Shown: positions 32,573 to 41,717, numbered from the stretch's first letter. The stretch is 64,000 nt of DNA from JBBQYD01 sp942493075 (GCA_942493075.1 OW818681.1:4092001-4156000), one strand, 5' to 3'. The notes: generated from the letters alone by a model not told the origin. Numbers and translations are program-made.

Positions 32573-33052
32573 TCATTCCAGACTGCGGATGGCGCATTTT
32601 GTGGTACGCCCGCCGATCTTATTCGTCCAGGTTTGACCGGCTTTCTTGCCCATCAACGTCTGGCCCAATGGCGATTGCGGGGTGATGACGGTGATCTCTT
32701 TACCGTCCACCGTGATTTCCAGCCCTCCGTTCCGGGGTCCGATAAAGTAGAGGGAACGCGTGCGGTCGAGTTCTACCTCCACCAACGCTCCCAAATCAGC
32801 GGCAGTATCCGGGCCGAAATCCTTTGGCACCAGAGCCTGGTACACCTGGATGGAATCCATGATCTCCTTCGCCTGCCTGGCTTGTCCGCCGGCTAAATAG
32901 GCGGCTTCAAGCCCTCGAGTATCATATTTGTTCTCGGCTTTGCTGCTCTCATGCGTCGCTTCAGCGTGTGAGGCTCTGGCTGCTTTGGCCAATACCTCGA
33001 GACTTTCAGTAAGGCTGGAAACGATTTGATTCAGGACCCGTGTCTTGTTCAT
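32573..33052 (-). CDS. GreA/GreB family transcription elongation factor
   Basis: A 159-residue protein; ATG at 33052 preferred over the in-frame TTG just upstream. The N-terminal coiled-coil-like half is RVLNQIVSSLTESLEVLAKAARASHAEATHESSKAENKYD, and the C-terminal GreA/B FKBP-like domain reads AADLGALVEVELDRTRSLYFIGP ... ITVITPQSPLGQTLMGKKAGQTW. The coiled coil lacks the length and tip acidic pair expected of a true GreA, so it may be a Gre-like RNA polymerase secondary-channel factor. It lies apart from any operon. Confidence 0.85.
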   Translation of the reverse strand: MNKTRVLNQIVSSLTESLEVLAKAARASHAEATHESSKAENKYDTRGLEAAYLAGGQARQAKEIMDSIQVYQALVPKDFGPDTAADLGALVEVELDRTRSLYFIGPRNGGLEITVDGKEITVITPQSPLGQTLMGKKAGQTWTNKIGGRTTKCAIRSLE

Positions 33053-33106
33053 CAAAGAACGCCCAGAATACCCGGCAAACCGTCAGTGGTCGAATCGATT
33101 TCGGTT

Positions 33107-35392
33107 TTACCGCTGTTTCAACAACCTCTCCCGGCGTTCTGGAGGCAGGTTCATCTTGTTGATCCATGCCTCCGCGGCTGCCTCATCCAGACGCAGCCAG
33201 TTTCGGCCGAGATACTCAACTTGGTCCATCCGGCGATTGGCATCAGTGATCGTCTCCACCCAGGGAGCAGCAACTTCAGGACTACGATAGCCGAGGCTCT
33301 GAATGTAGGTGGTCAACGCCGTCTCACGGCCCTTGCCTTCAGGCATTCCACTCAGCCATGCCGCAGCCCCATCAGGATCATTGCGGGCCCAATTACTCAT
33401 GGTGTTGCGTATGCCCTCTTCGCGAGCCTTCCCTTCAGGAAAACTGCCAACCCAGGCAGCCGCTGCTGTCGGGTCGCTCAGGGCCCACTGCTGCACGACC
33501 CGCGCGGCGGCGCTTTCCTGAGCCTCGCCTGCCCCAAGTTTTGATACAAAAGAAGCTGCTTCTTGCGGAGATGTTTGCGCCCACTGGGAGGCTAGCTCCT
33601 TGATGGCCTCATCGCGTGACTGTCCAGAGGGTAAGCCCATCGCCCAAGTAGAGGCAGCCCCTGGGTCCTGCTCGGCCCAGCGTCGCGCGACATCTGATAC
33701 AAATCGCTTTTTGTCAGCGCCCTCCGCCATTTGTTGTCCAAAAAGCGCCGCTTCATCGGGCCTTTCCTCTCCCCATTGTGATGCCATGCTCGCAATCGCC
33801 GAGGTGCGATTGGCATCAGGCAGGCTTTTGGCCCAGGTGATGGCACTGTCCAGGTCGTGTCGCGCCCATGAAGCCGCAAGGTTGCTGATGAGTTCCTTCT
33901 GCCGGGTTCCTTTGGCTTGCAGCGCATAATCCGCCGCAGCCTTTGGATCATTCGCCGCTAATTGATAAAGGACAGATTGCTCCGTTTCGCGCTTGGATGA
34001 GCCCTCCGGCATCTTGGCCAGCCAGTCCAGTGCGGCCGCGGAGTCTTCTCGCGCCAGGGTAGAGGCAATTCCGTTATTGAGCGCGTTGCGCGCCTCTCCG
34101 GGGGGCACCTTGGATAGCAGGCTCATGGCCTTTGTGACATCACCCCATGCCAGCCGGCTTAAAACCTGGCCCATCGCTCGCGAGCGTTGCTCACTCGCTG
34201 GCAAGTCCAGCAACCAATCGATTGTTGAATCCGCCGACTCATCTGCCAACTCCCAGGCGAAACCGGACATCAAGATTTGGGATTGAAGCGGCACCGGCAG
34301 AGATCGGGCGAAGCTCAATGCGGCCGTCGCATCGTTTCTCAGCCAACTCCTCAAGACCGAGCTCAACCCTGCTTGCTTTGTACCCCCTGAGCTCATCTGC
34401 AACACCCAGGCGCCTGCGGCTGCCGGATCTGTTTCCGCCCACCGCCCGGCTATCGAAGCCACCGCCTGCTGCTTTCCCTGGCCTTCAGGCAGGGTAGCAC
34501 AGGCCACCTTAGCCGCCCCAGGATCAGAGCCTGCCCATTCTCTTAAAACCGTGGACAGGGCTGTGCTGCGATGTTCCGATTCTGGCAAGGTTTGGACCCA
34601 CGCCAAAGCCGCCGCCGGATCGCTCTGGGCCCATTTCGAAGCGATCGTATGCACCACCAAGCCTCGTTCGTTTCCAGTTTGTAATTCCAAGAACTTGGCA
34701 GCGGCCAATGCGGGATCTTTCGCGGCCAGAGTTCTGAACACGGCTGATAGCGCTTCGTGCGGACGGTCCAGGCTCTTGTTATCCCGGATCATCTGCAAAG
34801 CTGCCTCTGGATTTATTGCCGCCAATCCGGCGATCGCAAGGCTAAGAGCCTGCCGAGCAAAAGATTCCGGGGTCGCCTTTTGAGCCCAGGCTACGGCAGC
34901 CTCGGGATCTCGCTCAGCCCATCCACGTAAAATGGCTAATCGAGCCCTTTGGTTTTGTGGCTTGCGACCGATCCCTTCTGCCCATCCCATGGCGGCTTCG
35001 GGATTTACCGCTCCCCAGCGCTCGAACAAAAGAGCTGATAGCTGCTCGTGCTCCGAGCGAGTCTTTAGGTAAGTCATCGCCTCCGGAAACGCCTCGATGG
35101 ACAATGTCGAACTTATCCGGACATATGCCGCCATGCGCCGCTGCCCGTAGCTCACGGACAGACCTTCCAGCGCGCTCACCATCTGGGCAAAGGAAAGTGA
35201 TTCTCCCGGCGCGGAAACGGATTCCGAACCCACTCGATTGGCCGTGAGAGAGGACGTCCGCACGGCAGGCGGCAGGTTTGTGCCAGCGGCTACCGGCTTC
35301 ACCTCTGGGCGCCGCCCAGCCGTAAAGCCGATTACAAAAACAATTCCCCCAAGGAAAATCGCGAGGAGGGCCTTACCAAAATGGCTGTTCAT
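33107..35392 (-). CDS. Membrane-anchored protein with about 20 short alpha-helical repeats
   Basis: A 761-residue protein from ATG 35392; in-frame upstream residues are not convincing. Residues about 5-25 (KALLAIFLGGIVFVIGFTAG) form a signal anchor. From about residue 90 to the end I count 20 imperfect repeats of 33-36 residues with the pattern W-A-x-x-D-P-x-A-A-x-x-W-A-x-x-L-P-x-G-x-x-R-x-x-A-L. Examples are WAERDPEAAVAWA, WAQSDPAAALAWV, WAEQDPGAASTWA and NWARNDPDGAAAWL. This predicts an alpha-solenoid similar to TPR/Sel1 folds, probably periplasmic and for protein binding. Such proteins are common in Verrucomicrobia and uncharacterised. It lies about 140 nt downstream of gatC and may be separately transcribed. 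Confidence 0.8.
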   Translation of the reverse strand: MNSHFGKALLAIFLGGIVFVIGFTAGRRPEVKPVAAGTNLPPAVRTSSLTANRVGSESVSAPGESLSFAQMVSALEGLSVSYGQRRMAAYVRISSTLSIEAFPEAMTYLKTRSEHEQLSALLFERWGAVNPEAAMGWAEGIGRKPQNQRARLAILRGWAERDPEAAVAWAQKATPESFARQALSLAIAGLAAINPEAALQMIRDNKSLDRPHEALSAVFRTLAAKDPALAAAKFLELQTGNERGLVVHTIASKWAQSDPAAALAWVQTLPESEHRSTALSTVLREWAGSDPGAAKVACATLPEGQGKQQAVASIAGRWAETDPAAAGAWVLQMSSGGTKQAGLSSVLRSWLRNDATAALSFARSLPVPLQSQILMSGFAWELADESADSTIDWLLDLPASEQRSRAMGQVLSRLAWGDVTKAMSLLSKVPPGEARNALNNGIASTLAREDSAAALDWLAKMPEGSSKRETEQSVLYQLAANDPKAAADYALQAKGTRQKELISNLAASWARHDLDSAITWAKSLPDANRTSAIASMASQWGEERPDEAALFGQQMAEGADKKRFVSDVARRWAEQDPGAASTWAMGLPSGQSRDEAIKELASQWAQTSPQEAASFVSKLGAGEAQESAAARVVQQWALSDPTAAAAWVGSFPEGKAREEGIRNTMSNWARNDPDGAAAWLSGMPEGKGRETALTTYIQSLGYRSPEVAAPWVETITDANRRMDQVEYLGRNWLRLDEAAAEAWINKMNLPPERRERLLKQR

Positions 35393-35532
35393 TGAGAGCG
35401 TGATGATTGAATCATTGACTTGGACGCCGACCAAGCCAAAACGTTCGGGAAGATGGATGACAAATCAGTGAGGACGAAGAACTGAAGCGATCAGCCAGGA
35501 CTCTGGCGTGCGTCCAACTCTAAAGATGATCG

Positions 35533-35820
35533 TTACTCAACGATCTTCGGCACCATAAAGAGGCCGTTTGCTTTCGCGGGAGCATTTTGGAGCGCTTCTT
35601 CGTTGGATAGGCACTCGCGGACTTCATCAGGTCGAGTGACATTAACCATTGGAAAGGCATGGGCGGTGGGCTCGACACCATCCACGTTTAGTTCCTTCAA
35701 CTTTTCGATGTAGGAGAGCACATGACCAAGCTGATCACCGAATTTGGCTTCCTCCTCAGGGGTGAGAGCCAGTCGGGCCAGATGGGCCACATATTTTACA
35801 TCGATATTGGTGGTTTCCAT
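35533..35820 (-). CDS. gatC: Asp-tRNA(Asn)/Glu-tRNA(Gln) amidotransferase subunit C
   Basis: A 95-residue subunit of the GatCAB amidotransferase. ATG at 35820 is preceded by AGGAG at 8 nt spacing, so upstream codons are ignored. The family pattern is visible: VKYVAHLARLALTPEEEAKFGDQLGHVLSYIEKLKELNVDGVEPTAH and RPDEVRECLSNEEALQNAPAKANGLFMVPKIVE. GatC stabilises GatA in making Gln-tRNA(Gln) and Asn-tRNA(Asn). gatA and gatB are not in this window. It is the last gene of the leftward run from kdsA. Confidence 0.95.
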   Translation of the reverse strand: METTNIDVKYVAHLARLALTPEEEAKFGDQLGHVLSYIEKLKELNVDGVEPTAHAFPMVNVTRPDEVRECLSNEEALQNAPAKANGLFMVPKIVE

Positions 35821-35842
35821 AAGGAGCACTCCTGAGCAGAAA

Positions 35843-36106
35843 TCAATCCTCGTCGAACTTGCGCGACATCAGTGTCTCGATCTCCGCCAGCGCCTGGGTA
35901 GCATCCTGACCATTCGCGTGCACCGTGACTTTGCTGCCGGGACCTGCGGCGAGCATCATGAGCCCCATAATGCTTTTGCCATTAACGGTTTCCCCATCTT
36001 TTTCCACGAAGATATCGCAGCGGAAACGATTGGCCGTTTTGACAAAAAGCGCCGCTGGTCGGGCATGGATTCCCAACTTATTCGCGACCGTGAAATCTTT
36101 TGTCAT
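35843..36106 (-). CDS. ptsH: HPr phosphocarrier protein
   Basis: An 87-residue HPr; ATG at 36106 gives the normal length, whereas the longer frame from 36142 adds 12 unlikely residues. His14 in LGIHARPAALFV is the phosphoenolpyruvate-dependent site, and Ser45 in VNGKSIMGLMMLAAGPG is the site phosphorylated by HprK. Both are intact, so the protein can be regulated by the kinase encoded just upstream. No EI or EII permease is visible, which points to a regulatory PTS rather than sugar uptake. Confidence 0.93.
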   Translation of the reverse strand: MTKDFTVANKLGIHARPAALFVKTANRFRCDIFVEKDGETVNGKSIMGLMMLAAGPGSKVTVHANGQDATQALAEIETLMSRKFDED

Positions 36107-36190
36107 TGTTGAGGTTCCGTCACCAATCTTTTTAGCGCTCATCCACTGGCATTATGATTAGCTTAAATTCAATCCCTTTGCCACTGAATT

Positions 36191-37138
36191 CTAGAGCTTT
36201 GAGGCACTAGCCATTCGCGCGATAAGCCGATCATTCAACTCTTTAGCTGGGTTGTAGCCGGAGTTCTTCAGTTTCGTTTGAAATGCCGCCACCTCAACCA
36301 GGCGCGCCAAATCGCGCCCGGGCCGCACCGGTATGGTGATATGCGGGATGTCGATGCCCAGGATTTTCACATACTCCTGCTCCATCCCCAACCGATCCAC
36401 ATCCGCAACCTCATTCCAGGATTTAAGGGTAACGATCAAATCCACCCGTTTTTCGTGACGAATGCTCTTGACGCCAAACATGGCTGCCACGTTGATGATG
36501 CCAATACCTCTTACTTCCATGTGGTTGCGAGTTACTTCGGCACTGGTGCCCACAATCTCTCGCCCGTCCACCAAAGTCACCTTGGTGATATCATCTGCCA
36601 CCAGGCTGTAGCCGCGTTCGATCAACGCCAGCACGCTCTCGCTCTTTCCAATCCCGCTCTCGCCACGCAAAATCACACCCACACCCAGGATGTCCACCAT
36701 GCTCCCCATTTCAGTGCCTCGCGGCGCGAACATGAGCTCAAGGGCCAGCGTAGCCAGATTGATGAACTTCATCGTTACCATCGGACAGCGAAAGATCGGC
36801 ACACGCGCGGCTTCTGCCGCCTTCAGGAATTGTTTATCCGGATGCAGCCCCCGCGAGAAAACAACACACGGCAAGCGATAAGAAAAGAAAGTCTCGTAAC
36901 GTTTGGCTCGCTCTTCCTCGGAGAGGGACTTCACGAAGAACGCTTCGGCGTTCCCAATCACCTGTAGCCTCTTAAAAGCGAAATAACGGGTAAAACCGGA
37001 CAAGACCAAGCCGGGACGGTTCACAGTTGGCTCCTTGATCGCCCGTTTCAGGCCACTGGCTCCGGCGACCAGATTCAACTCCAGGCTGCCCGCGTTTTCT
37101 GTATAGAACCGTTCGACCGTAACAACGTTCGTCTGCAT
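36191..37138 (-). CDS. hprK: HPr kinase/phosphorylase
   Basis: A 315-residue bifunctional enzyme that phosphorylates and dephosphorylates HPr at the regulatory Ser. The N-terminal domain (about 1-130) includes VNRPGLVLSGFTRYFAFKRLQVIG. The Walker A motif is GESGIGKSESVLALI, followed by LVADD and the HprK signature EVRGIGIINVAAMFG. The C-terminus is VRPGRDLARLVEVAAFQTKLKNSGYNPA. It lies between lptB and ptsH; hprK next to lipopolysaccharide transport genes is a known arrangement in Gram-negative bacteria and links the phosphorelay to envelope or carbon control. Confidence 0.95.
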   Translation of the reverse strand: MQTNVVTVERFYTENAGSLELNLVAGASGLKRAIKEPTVNRPGLVLSGFTRYFAFKRLQVIGNAEAFFVKSLSEEERAKRYETFFSYRLPCVVFSRGLHPDKQFLKAAEAARVPIFRCPMVTMKFINLATLALELMFAPRGTEMGSMVDILGVGVILRGESGIGKSESVLALIERGYSLVADDITKVTLVDGREIVGTSAEVTRNHMEVRGIGIINVAAMFGVKSIRHEKRVDLIVTLKSWNEVADVDRLGMEQEYVKILGIDIPHITIPVRPGRDLARLVEVAAFQTKLKNSGYNPAKELNDRLIARMASASKL

Positions 37139-37153
37139 ATTCGCCTGTTGTGT

Positions 37154-37948
37154 CTAGAGGTTAAATTCCGGTCCCAGATAGATCTCCCGCGCCTTTGGAT
37201 CATCCACTAATTGTTCGGCCGCGCCTTCGTAAACCACTTCACCCCGATGTATCAGATACGCACGATCAACGAGCTTGAGGGTTTCCCTGACATTGTGGTC
37301 GGTAATCAAGATGCCCAAACCCCGTTCCCGCAGGCGGCGCACAATTTTTTGCACCTCGTAAACCGCGATGGGATCGATCCCGCTAAAAGGCTCGTCCAGA
37401 AGCAAGAGCCGGGGGTTCGTGACCAGTGCTCGGGTGATCTCCAGCCGTCGTTTTTCTCCCCCGCTCAGTGTGTAAGCGCGGCTCTTGGCAAGTCGCGACA
37501 TATCGAGCTCGTCCAGAAGATACTTGAGGCGCACCGCGCGTTCCCGCCGGTTCATTCGGCAGGTTTCCAGAATAGCCAGGATGTTCTGCTCAACGGTGAG
37601 CTTGCGAAAAACGGAGGGCTCCTGCGTCAGATAGCCAATGCCCAACCGTGCCCGCAGGTGCATTGGTTTCTGTGTAATGTCTTTGCCTTCGAACCGCACG
37701 GCCCCCTCGTCGGGCCTCACCACCCCTACAACCATGTTGAACGTCGTGGTTTTGCCCGCGCCATTTGGGCCAAGAAGTCCCACGATCTCTCCCGCGCCGA
37801 CGTGGATAGAAACACCATTGACGACTCGGCGGCCTTTGTATGCCTTAACCAGTTTGTCGGTTGCGAGTAAAACCTCGGCTGCACCGGCGGCGGTCTCCTT
37901 TCCGGGTTGCATCCTGGCCATCTTTGGTTCCGTTTGCTCGTTAGGCAT
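37154..37948 (-). CDS. lptB: LPS export ABC transporter ATPase
   Basis: A 264-residue ATPase that powers LPS extraction from the inner membrane with LptFG. It has Walker A GLLGPNGAGKTTTFNMVVG, the LptB-typical IGYLTQEPSVFRKLTVEQNI, signature LSGGEKRRLEI, Walker B LLLLDEPFSGIDPIAV and the H-loop ITDHNVRETL. An N-terminal extension of about 20 residues is longer than in the E. coli protein. Its neighbours are the lptA/C-like gene upstream and hprK downstream, in one leftward operon. Confidence 0.95.
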   Translation of the reverse strand: MPNEQTEPKMARMQPGKETAAGAAEVLLATDKLVKAYKGRRVVNGVSIHVGAGEIVGLLGPNGAGKTTTFNMVVGVVRPDEGAVRFEGKDITQKPMHLRARLGIGYLTQEPSVFRKLTVEQNILAILETCRMNRRERAVRLKYLLDELDMSRLAKSRAYTLSGGEKRRLEITRALVTNPRLLLLDEPFSGIDPIAVYEVQKIVRRLRERGLGILITDHNVRETLKLVDRAYLIHRGEVVYEGAAEQLVDDPKAREIYLGPEFNL

Positions 37949-37968
37949 GGCTGGCGGAGGATAAGCAG

Positions 37969-39825
37969 CTATTTCGACTTAGGGAAGTTAAAGCGATTGG
38001 TGTTGCTCTCATTAGCCGGGATGCCGCCGTGATACTTCCCTGTGCTGAGCATGGTTCCTTTGCCGACATCGAGCTCCAACCGATCCTCGTCTCGAAACAC
38101 CCGCCCTTCTCCGTCCTCAAGCACCGGATACCCGATCAACTCCAGGACATCATTCGTTCCGGAAGGCGTGATCGTGTAGCTGTAAACGGCTTTGTTGGCG
38201 CGTCCTTTGAGCGTCTGCCCCTGGTCATTGACAAGCCGGAATCGCACCGTCTCATCTGCGACGATGCTATCCACCTTCTTACCTCGTTGCGGCAGTGCAA
38301 CCCGCAGGTTTCCGCATTCCATCTCCATTTGGGGATGGTCGATCCTCACCGTGCCGCTGAAAACCGCATTTTCCCGACTCAACCGGTATTCATCCGACGT
38401 GATGACGGCGGTCTTATTCTGGTTCGTTTGGCTCTTCACTGCTGGCTTGTTCGTCTTGGCCATGGAGGGGCGCATCATGGCGATGTCCCCCATTTCACCG
38501 GCGGGGAAATGCATCTCGGCTTTGCCACGCACGAGCATTTCCTCACTCTCTGTGCTCACCTGAATTCGATCACCCTTTCCATTGCGCTCCCCAGATTGCC
38601 AGGCAGGATTCTCCGTGAGAGTCAAAAGGCCGTTCGTTCCGCCGTACACCGCTTCCCCAGAAGTGAACCGATTCTCCCCTTGCGCAATGACCACTCCATC
38701 ATGGGCCAAAATTGCGTCCAACGAATTCGTGCCGCTGAAAAACACATCCATGCGGGCGCAGGTCAGGTAGCCCTGCGCCTGCTGATTGGCAAACTGCTCA
38801 ACACGCACCTTCTCATGGAAAACCGCATTATTCGTGTGGAACTCATACCGTTCAGAATGCACCTCCAAATGCTGGTTGGTGGTCTGTGTACCGGCTGAAT
38901 TTGTAACACCGCTCGGCATGAACTCGTAGTTGCCCAGGCTCTGCCCCTCCATTCTCAACCAGGCGCTGCCGTTAGCCCGAAAAGTCTTATTGGTTCGCTC
39001 AATGACAAGTTCACGGGCACGACCCTGGCGAGTATCGAAACTCCAGGAGGGCTCTCCCTGCACCAGTAAGACACCGGTGTCGGTCTCGTAATCCGCTGTC
39101 TGCCCCTTGGCCTGAATGCCGCTATACTCAAGCGTTACGTCCTTCTCTGCGTTAATCGTTCTAAGCCGGCGCTCGTTCATCGGCAGTTTGAACCGGAGTT
39201 CCCCTGCACCGATTGACAGATTGGTCCCCGTCACCTTCACAGCCTCGGAGTAGGTGCCCAGACCGGTCCCGGCATCATACACGAACCGGTGCGCCTTTAC
39301 GTCAAAGCTGGAAACGTCCGCCGAGTGCGTTCGGTTTGTCTTCGGTTTGTTTGCCAGACTCTCCTCCCTCAGCGCCTCGGCCTGGATGACCGTGTGGACC
39401 TCATTGGAAATAAATAGCCGGGAGGTAGCCTGCTCCCAGGCGAAACCCACCCCGGACATCGCAAATCTCCCATCAACGCTCCGTGCGTCCAGCGGCCCGG
39501 GTGAGGTGAGCAGTTTCTTACCTGTTTCGTACTCACACGAAGGCGCATTCACCTGCAATTCCCCGACTCCATCTTCGCGAAACGTCTTCAACCGAGCATC
39601 CGTCACACGCACTCTGCCTTCCGGAAGCGGCTCAGCCTCGCTCCCCTGCAAGAATGACTTCATCTGGGAACTGTGGGGCGCCGGGTAAAACTCTGGAGTA
39701 ATGCTAAATCCCTTGAGCTTCCCCATGAGCCGCTGAGGCTGCCCAGTGACCAGACATGCCCCGGCCAGCAAACACACCGCAGCAAGCATATGCCCACGCA
39801 CACCGATTTTTCTAGCGATCTTCAT
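37969..39825 (-). CDS. LptA/LptC-like LPS transport protein, large form
   Basis: A 618-residue periplasmic protein; ATG at 39825 overlaps the kdsC stop (ATGA), so the longer frame is not used. After a signal peptide or anchor (VRGHMLAAVCLLAGACLVTG) comes an LptC-like segment (LMGKLKGFSITPEF ... ARLKTFREDGVGELQVNAPSCEYETGKKLL) and several OstA/LptA-type beta units (VTGTNLSIGAGELRF, ITSDEYRLSRENAVFSGTVRIDHPQMEMECGNLRV, LKGRANKAVYSYT). It is three to four times the length of E. coli LptA and probably combines LptC and LptA roles in a periplasmic bridge. That fusion is inferred from length, repeats and its position beside lptB and kdsC. Confidence 0.82.
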   Translation of the reverse strand: MKIARKIGVRGHMLAAVCLLAGACLVTGQPQRLMGKLKGFSITPEFYPAPHSSQMKSFLQGSEAEPLPEGRVRVTDARLKTFREDGVGELQVNAPSCEYETGKKLLTSPGPLDARSVDGRFAMSGVGFAWEQATSRLFISNEVHTVIQAEALREESLANKPKTNRTHSADVSSFDVKAHRFVYDAGTGLGTYSEAVKVTGTNLSIGAGELRFKLPMNERRLRTINAEKDVTLEYSGIQAKGQTADYETDTGVLLVQGEPSWSFDTRQGRARELVIERTNKTFRANGSAWLRMEGQSLGNYEFMPSGVTNSAGTQTTNQHLEVHSERYEFHTNNAVFHEKVRVEQFANQQAQGYLTCARMDVFFSGTNSLDAILAHDGVVIAQGENRFTSGEAVYGGTNGLLTLTENPAWQSGERNGKGDRIQVSTESEEMLVRGKAEMHFPAGEMGDIAMMRPSMAKTNKPAVKSQTNQNKTAVITSDEYRLSRENAVFSGTVRIDHPQMEMECGNLRVALPQRGKKVDSIVADETVRFRLVNDQGQTLKGRANKAVYSYTITPSGTNDVLELIGYPVLEDGEGRVFRDEDRLELDVGKGTMLSTGKYHGGIPANESNTNRFNFPKSK

Positions 39826-40352
39826 CGGTAGTAATCCGCGACCAGACTGTCCCAACGACCCTGCGTTTTGAGGATTAATTCGGAGATTTCCCGAATGGCT
39901 CCCTTTCCTCCGCTCAACACGGTGACAACATCCACCTCGTCCTTAACTTCTTTGACCGCGTTGGCAACAGCGATACCAACTCCTGCCTGCCGCAGCGGTC
40001 CCAAATCCACCAGATCATCGCCTGCGTAGCATACTTCATCCCAGCTTCCGCCCGTAGTCGCGAGACACTCTTCAATGGCTTCGACCTTCGATGTTTTCCG
40101 CTGCACCAGGAAATCGACCTTCAGTTCGCGCGCTCTGACCTCGGTGGCGCGCGAGGGCCGGCTTGAAATCCAGCCTACCTTGATGCCTGCCCTGCGCAGC
40201 AGCACCAGACCTAAGCCATCCTGGATGTTGAACTGCTTTAACTCGCGGCTTCCACCTACAATCACCGTGGCGTCCGTTAAGACTCCATCCACATCGCAGA
40301 AGAAGAACTTTACCTTCCGCAAGCGGGCGCTCAGTGCTCGCGTGAGTCTCAT
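39822..40352 (-). CDS. kdsC: 3-deoxy-D-manno-octulosonate 8-phosphate phosphatase
   Basis: A 176-residue HAD-superfamily phosphatase that makes free Kdo. I chose ATG at 40352, which overlaps the kdsA stop (ATGA); upstream in-frame codons lie inside kdsA. Motifs: FFFCDVDGVLTDATV (two catalytic Asp), ELKQFNIQDGLGLVLLRRAGIKVGWISSRPS, and CYAGDDLVDLGPLRQAGVGIAVANA, as in tetrameric KdsC without a cap domain. It works with KdsA upstream and feeds LPS inner-core assembly, while the downstream Lpt genes export LPS. Confidence 0.95.
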   Translation of the reverse strand: MRLTRALSARLRKVKFFFCDVDGVLTDATVIVGGSRELKQFNIQDGLGLVLLRRAGIKVGWISSRPSRATEVRARELKVDFLVQRKTSKVEAIEECLATTGGSWDEVCYAGDDLVDLGPLRQAGVGIAVANAVKEVKDEVDVVTVLSGGKGAIREISELILKTQGRWDSLVADYYR

Positions 40353-41173
40353 GCTCTCCATGGACGCGCGGTTTCCCACAGTTTAACCCACTCTTTGATG
40401 AGCCCAGACATTTCTGCCAGCGGAATCATGTTGGGCCCATCGCTCAGCGCCTTCTCCGGCTGTGGATGCGTTTCCACAAACAGCCCGCTTGCGCCTGCCA
40501 CCAGCGCGCAACGCGCCAACACCGGCGCAAACTCCCGTTGGCCGCTCGATTTATCTCCGCCGCCCCCGGGCAATTGAACGGAATGTGTGGCGTCGAATAT
40601 CACGGGGAACCCAAAAGAACGCATGATCGGGATCGATCTCATATCCGTCACCAAATTATTGTAACCGAAGGTGGTGCCCCGCTCTGTGAGCATTAACCTG
40701 GCCCCCTTTCCACCGGCTTTCTCGGCGGCCTGTCCCATCTCCTTAGGAGAAAGAAACTGTCCCTTTTTGACGTTCACGATCTTGCCGGTATTCGCCGCCG
40801 CCTGTACCAGATCTGTCTGGCGGCATAAGAAGGCGGGGATCTGGAGGATATCGACCACTTCGCCGGCAAGCGCCGCCTGATCCTCGGTGTGCACATCCGT
40901 CAGCACCGGTACTTGGAACTTTTCGCGAATTTCACGCAGGATCTCCAGGCCGGCTTCAACTCCTGGCCCACGGAACGACTTCCCCGAAGTTCGGTTCGCT
41001 TTGTCGAAACTAGCCTTAAACACGTAGAAAACGCCCGCCTTCTCGCAAGCGCGGGTTAAGGTTTTGGCGACCTCAAAGCACAGTTTGCGGTTTTCGATGA
41101 CACAAGGGCCGGCGATCAAGACCAATCGTTTTTCTGACCGCAAAGCCTTCCAAATGGCAGTGGTACTCAGCAC
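40349..41173 (-). CDS. kdsA: 3-deoxy-8-phosphooctulonate synthase
   Basis: A 274-residue enzyme condensing arabinose 5-phosphate with PEP to Kdo-8-phosphate. Typical segments are VLIAGPCVIENRKLCFEVA, FKASFDKANRTSGKSFRGPG, PVLTDVHTEDQAALAGEVVDILQIPAFLCRQTDLV, NVKKGQFLSP and FDATHSVQLPGGGGDKSSGQREFAPVLARCALVAG. The position that is Cys in metal-dependent KdsA and Asn in the others is Cys here if AGPCVIE is aligned correctly, which points to the metal-dependent type; this needs an alignment. First gene of the leftward kdsA-gatC run. Confidence 0.96.
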   Translation of the reverse strand: MLSTTAIWKALRSEKRLVLIAGPCVIENRKLCFEVAKTLTRACEKAGVFYVFKASFDKANRTSGKSFRGPGVEAGLEILREIREKFQVPVLTDVHTEDQAALAGEVVDILQIPAFLCRQTDLVQAAANTGKIVNVKKGQFLSPKEMGQAAEKAGGKGARLMLTERGTTFGYNNLVTDMRSIPIMRSFGFPVIFDATHSVQLPGGGGDKSSGQREFAPVLARCALVAGASGLFVETHPQPEKALSDGPNMIPLAEMSGLIKEWVKLWETARPWRA

Positions 41174-41246
41174 GGCAGCTTTTTACCAGTTTACCGGCCG
41201 AAAGTAAAAGCATTCGCAAGGTTCCTGGCCAATGAACGACCCGGGT

Positions 41247-41717
41247 TCACGCCCCTGCGGGCACATCTAAAGCCAGCCCCTGGGCCACCGACAACGTGAT
41301 AACGGCTGCGCTTGCCGTGAGGCGATGGTCCGTAATCCAAACGTAATCGCGGCAGGCATCCGCATCTGTGATCGCCATCCGATAAGCAAAGCACGTCACA
41401 GAGTTCAACCGGAAGATAATCTCCTGCAAGCGGAGCGCGCATCCACCGGTATTGTGCGAGAGAGTTTCGGAAAATGTTTCTATTCTGCCGCCACCCGCTT
41501 GAACCACGTCCTCGAACATGGTGTTCACGAGGCACAAAAACCTTCTAGGCTCAAGCCCGGGACTGGTCTGTTCCGAAGAAGGGAGTGGCCGGCATTCGGC
41601 AATTAATGGCTGATCGGGAACATCAGAAGGAAGAGCAAAAAACGAATCAATACGGAACCGCCGGGAACCGGAGAAAAACGCCCACCGATCCCCAGTTGTG
41701 CCAACAACAGAACTCAC
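41247..41717 (-). CDS. Hypothetical protein
   Basis: A 156-residue reading frame with balanced composition (WAFFSGSRRFRIDSFFALPSDVPDQPLIAECRPLPSS, CALRLQEIIFRLNSVTCFAYRMAITDADACRDYVWITDHRLTASAAVI). It is Cys-rich for its size (6) and has no clear signal peptide or family match. It lies upstream of kdsA on the same strand with a 73-nt gap. The frame is the longest in the 41174-41908 interval, but I cannot exclude chance. The rest of the interval (41718-41908) has a CCTTTCAGGCCTTTCAGG direct repeat and no gene. Confidence 0.4.
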   Translation of the reverse strand: MSSVVGTTGDRWAFFSGSRRFRIDSFFALPSDVPDQPLIAECRPLPSSEQTSPGLEPRRFLCLVNTMFEDVVQAGGGRIETFSETLSHNTGGCALRLQEIIFRLNSVTCFAYRMAITDADACRDYVWITDHRLTASAAVITLSVAQGLALDVPAGA

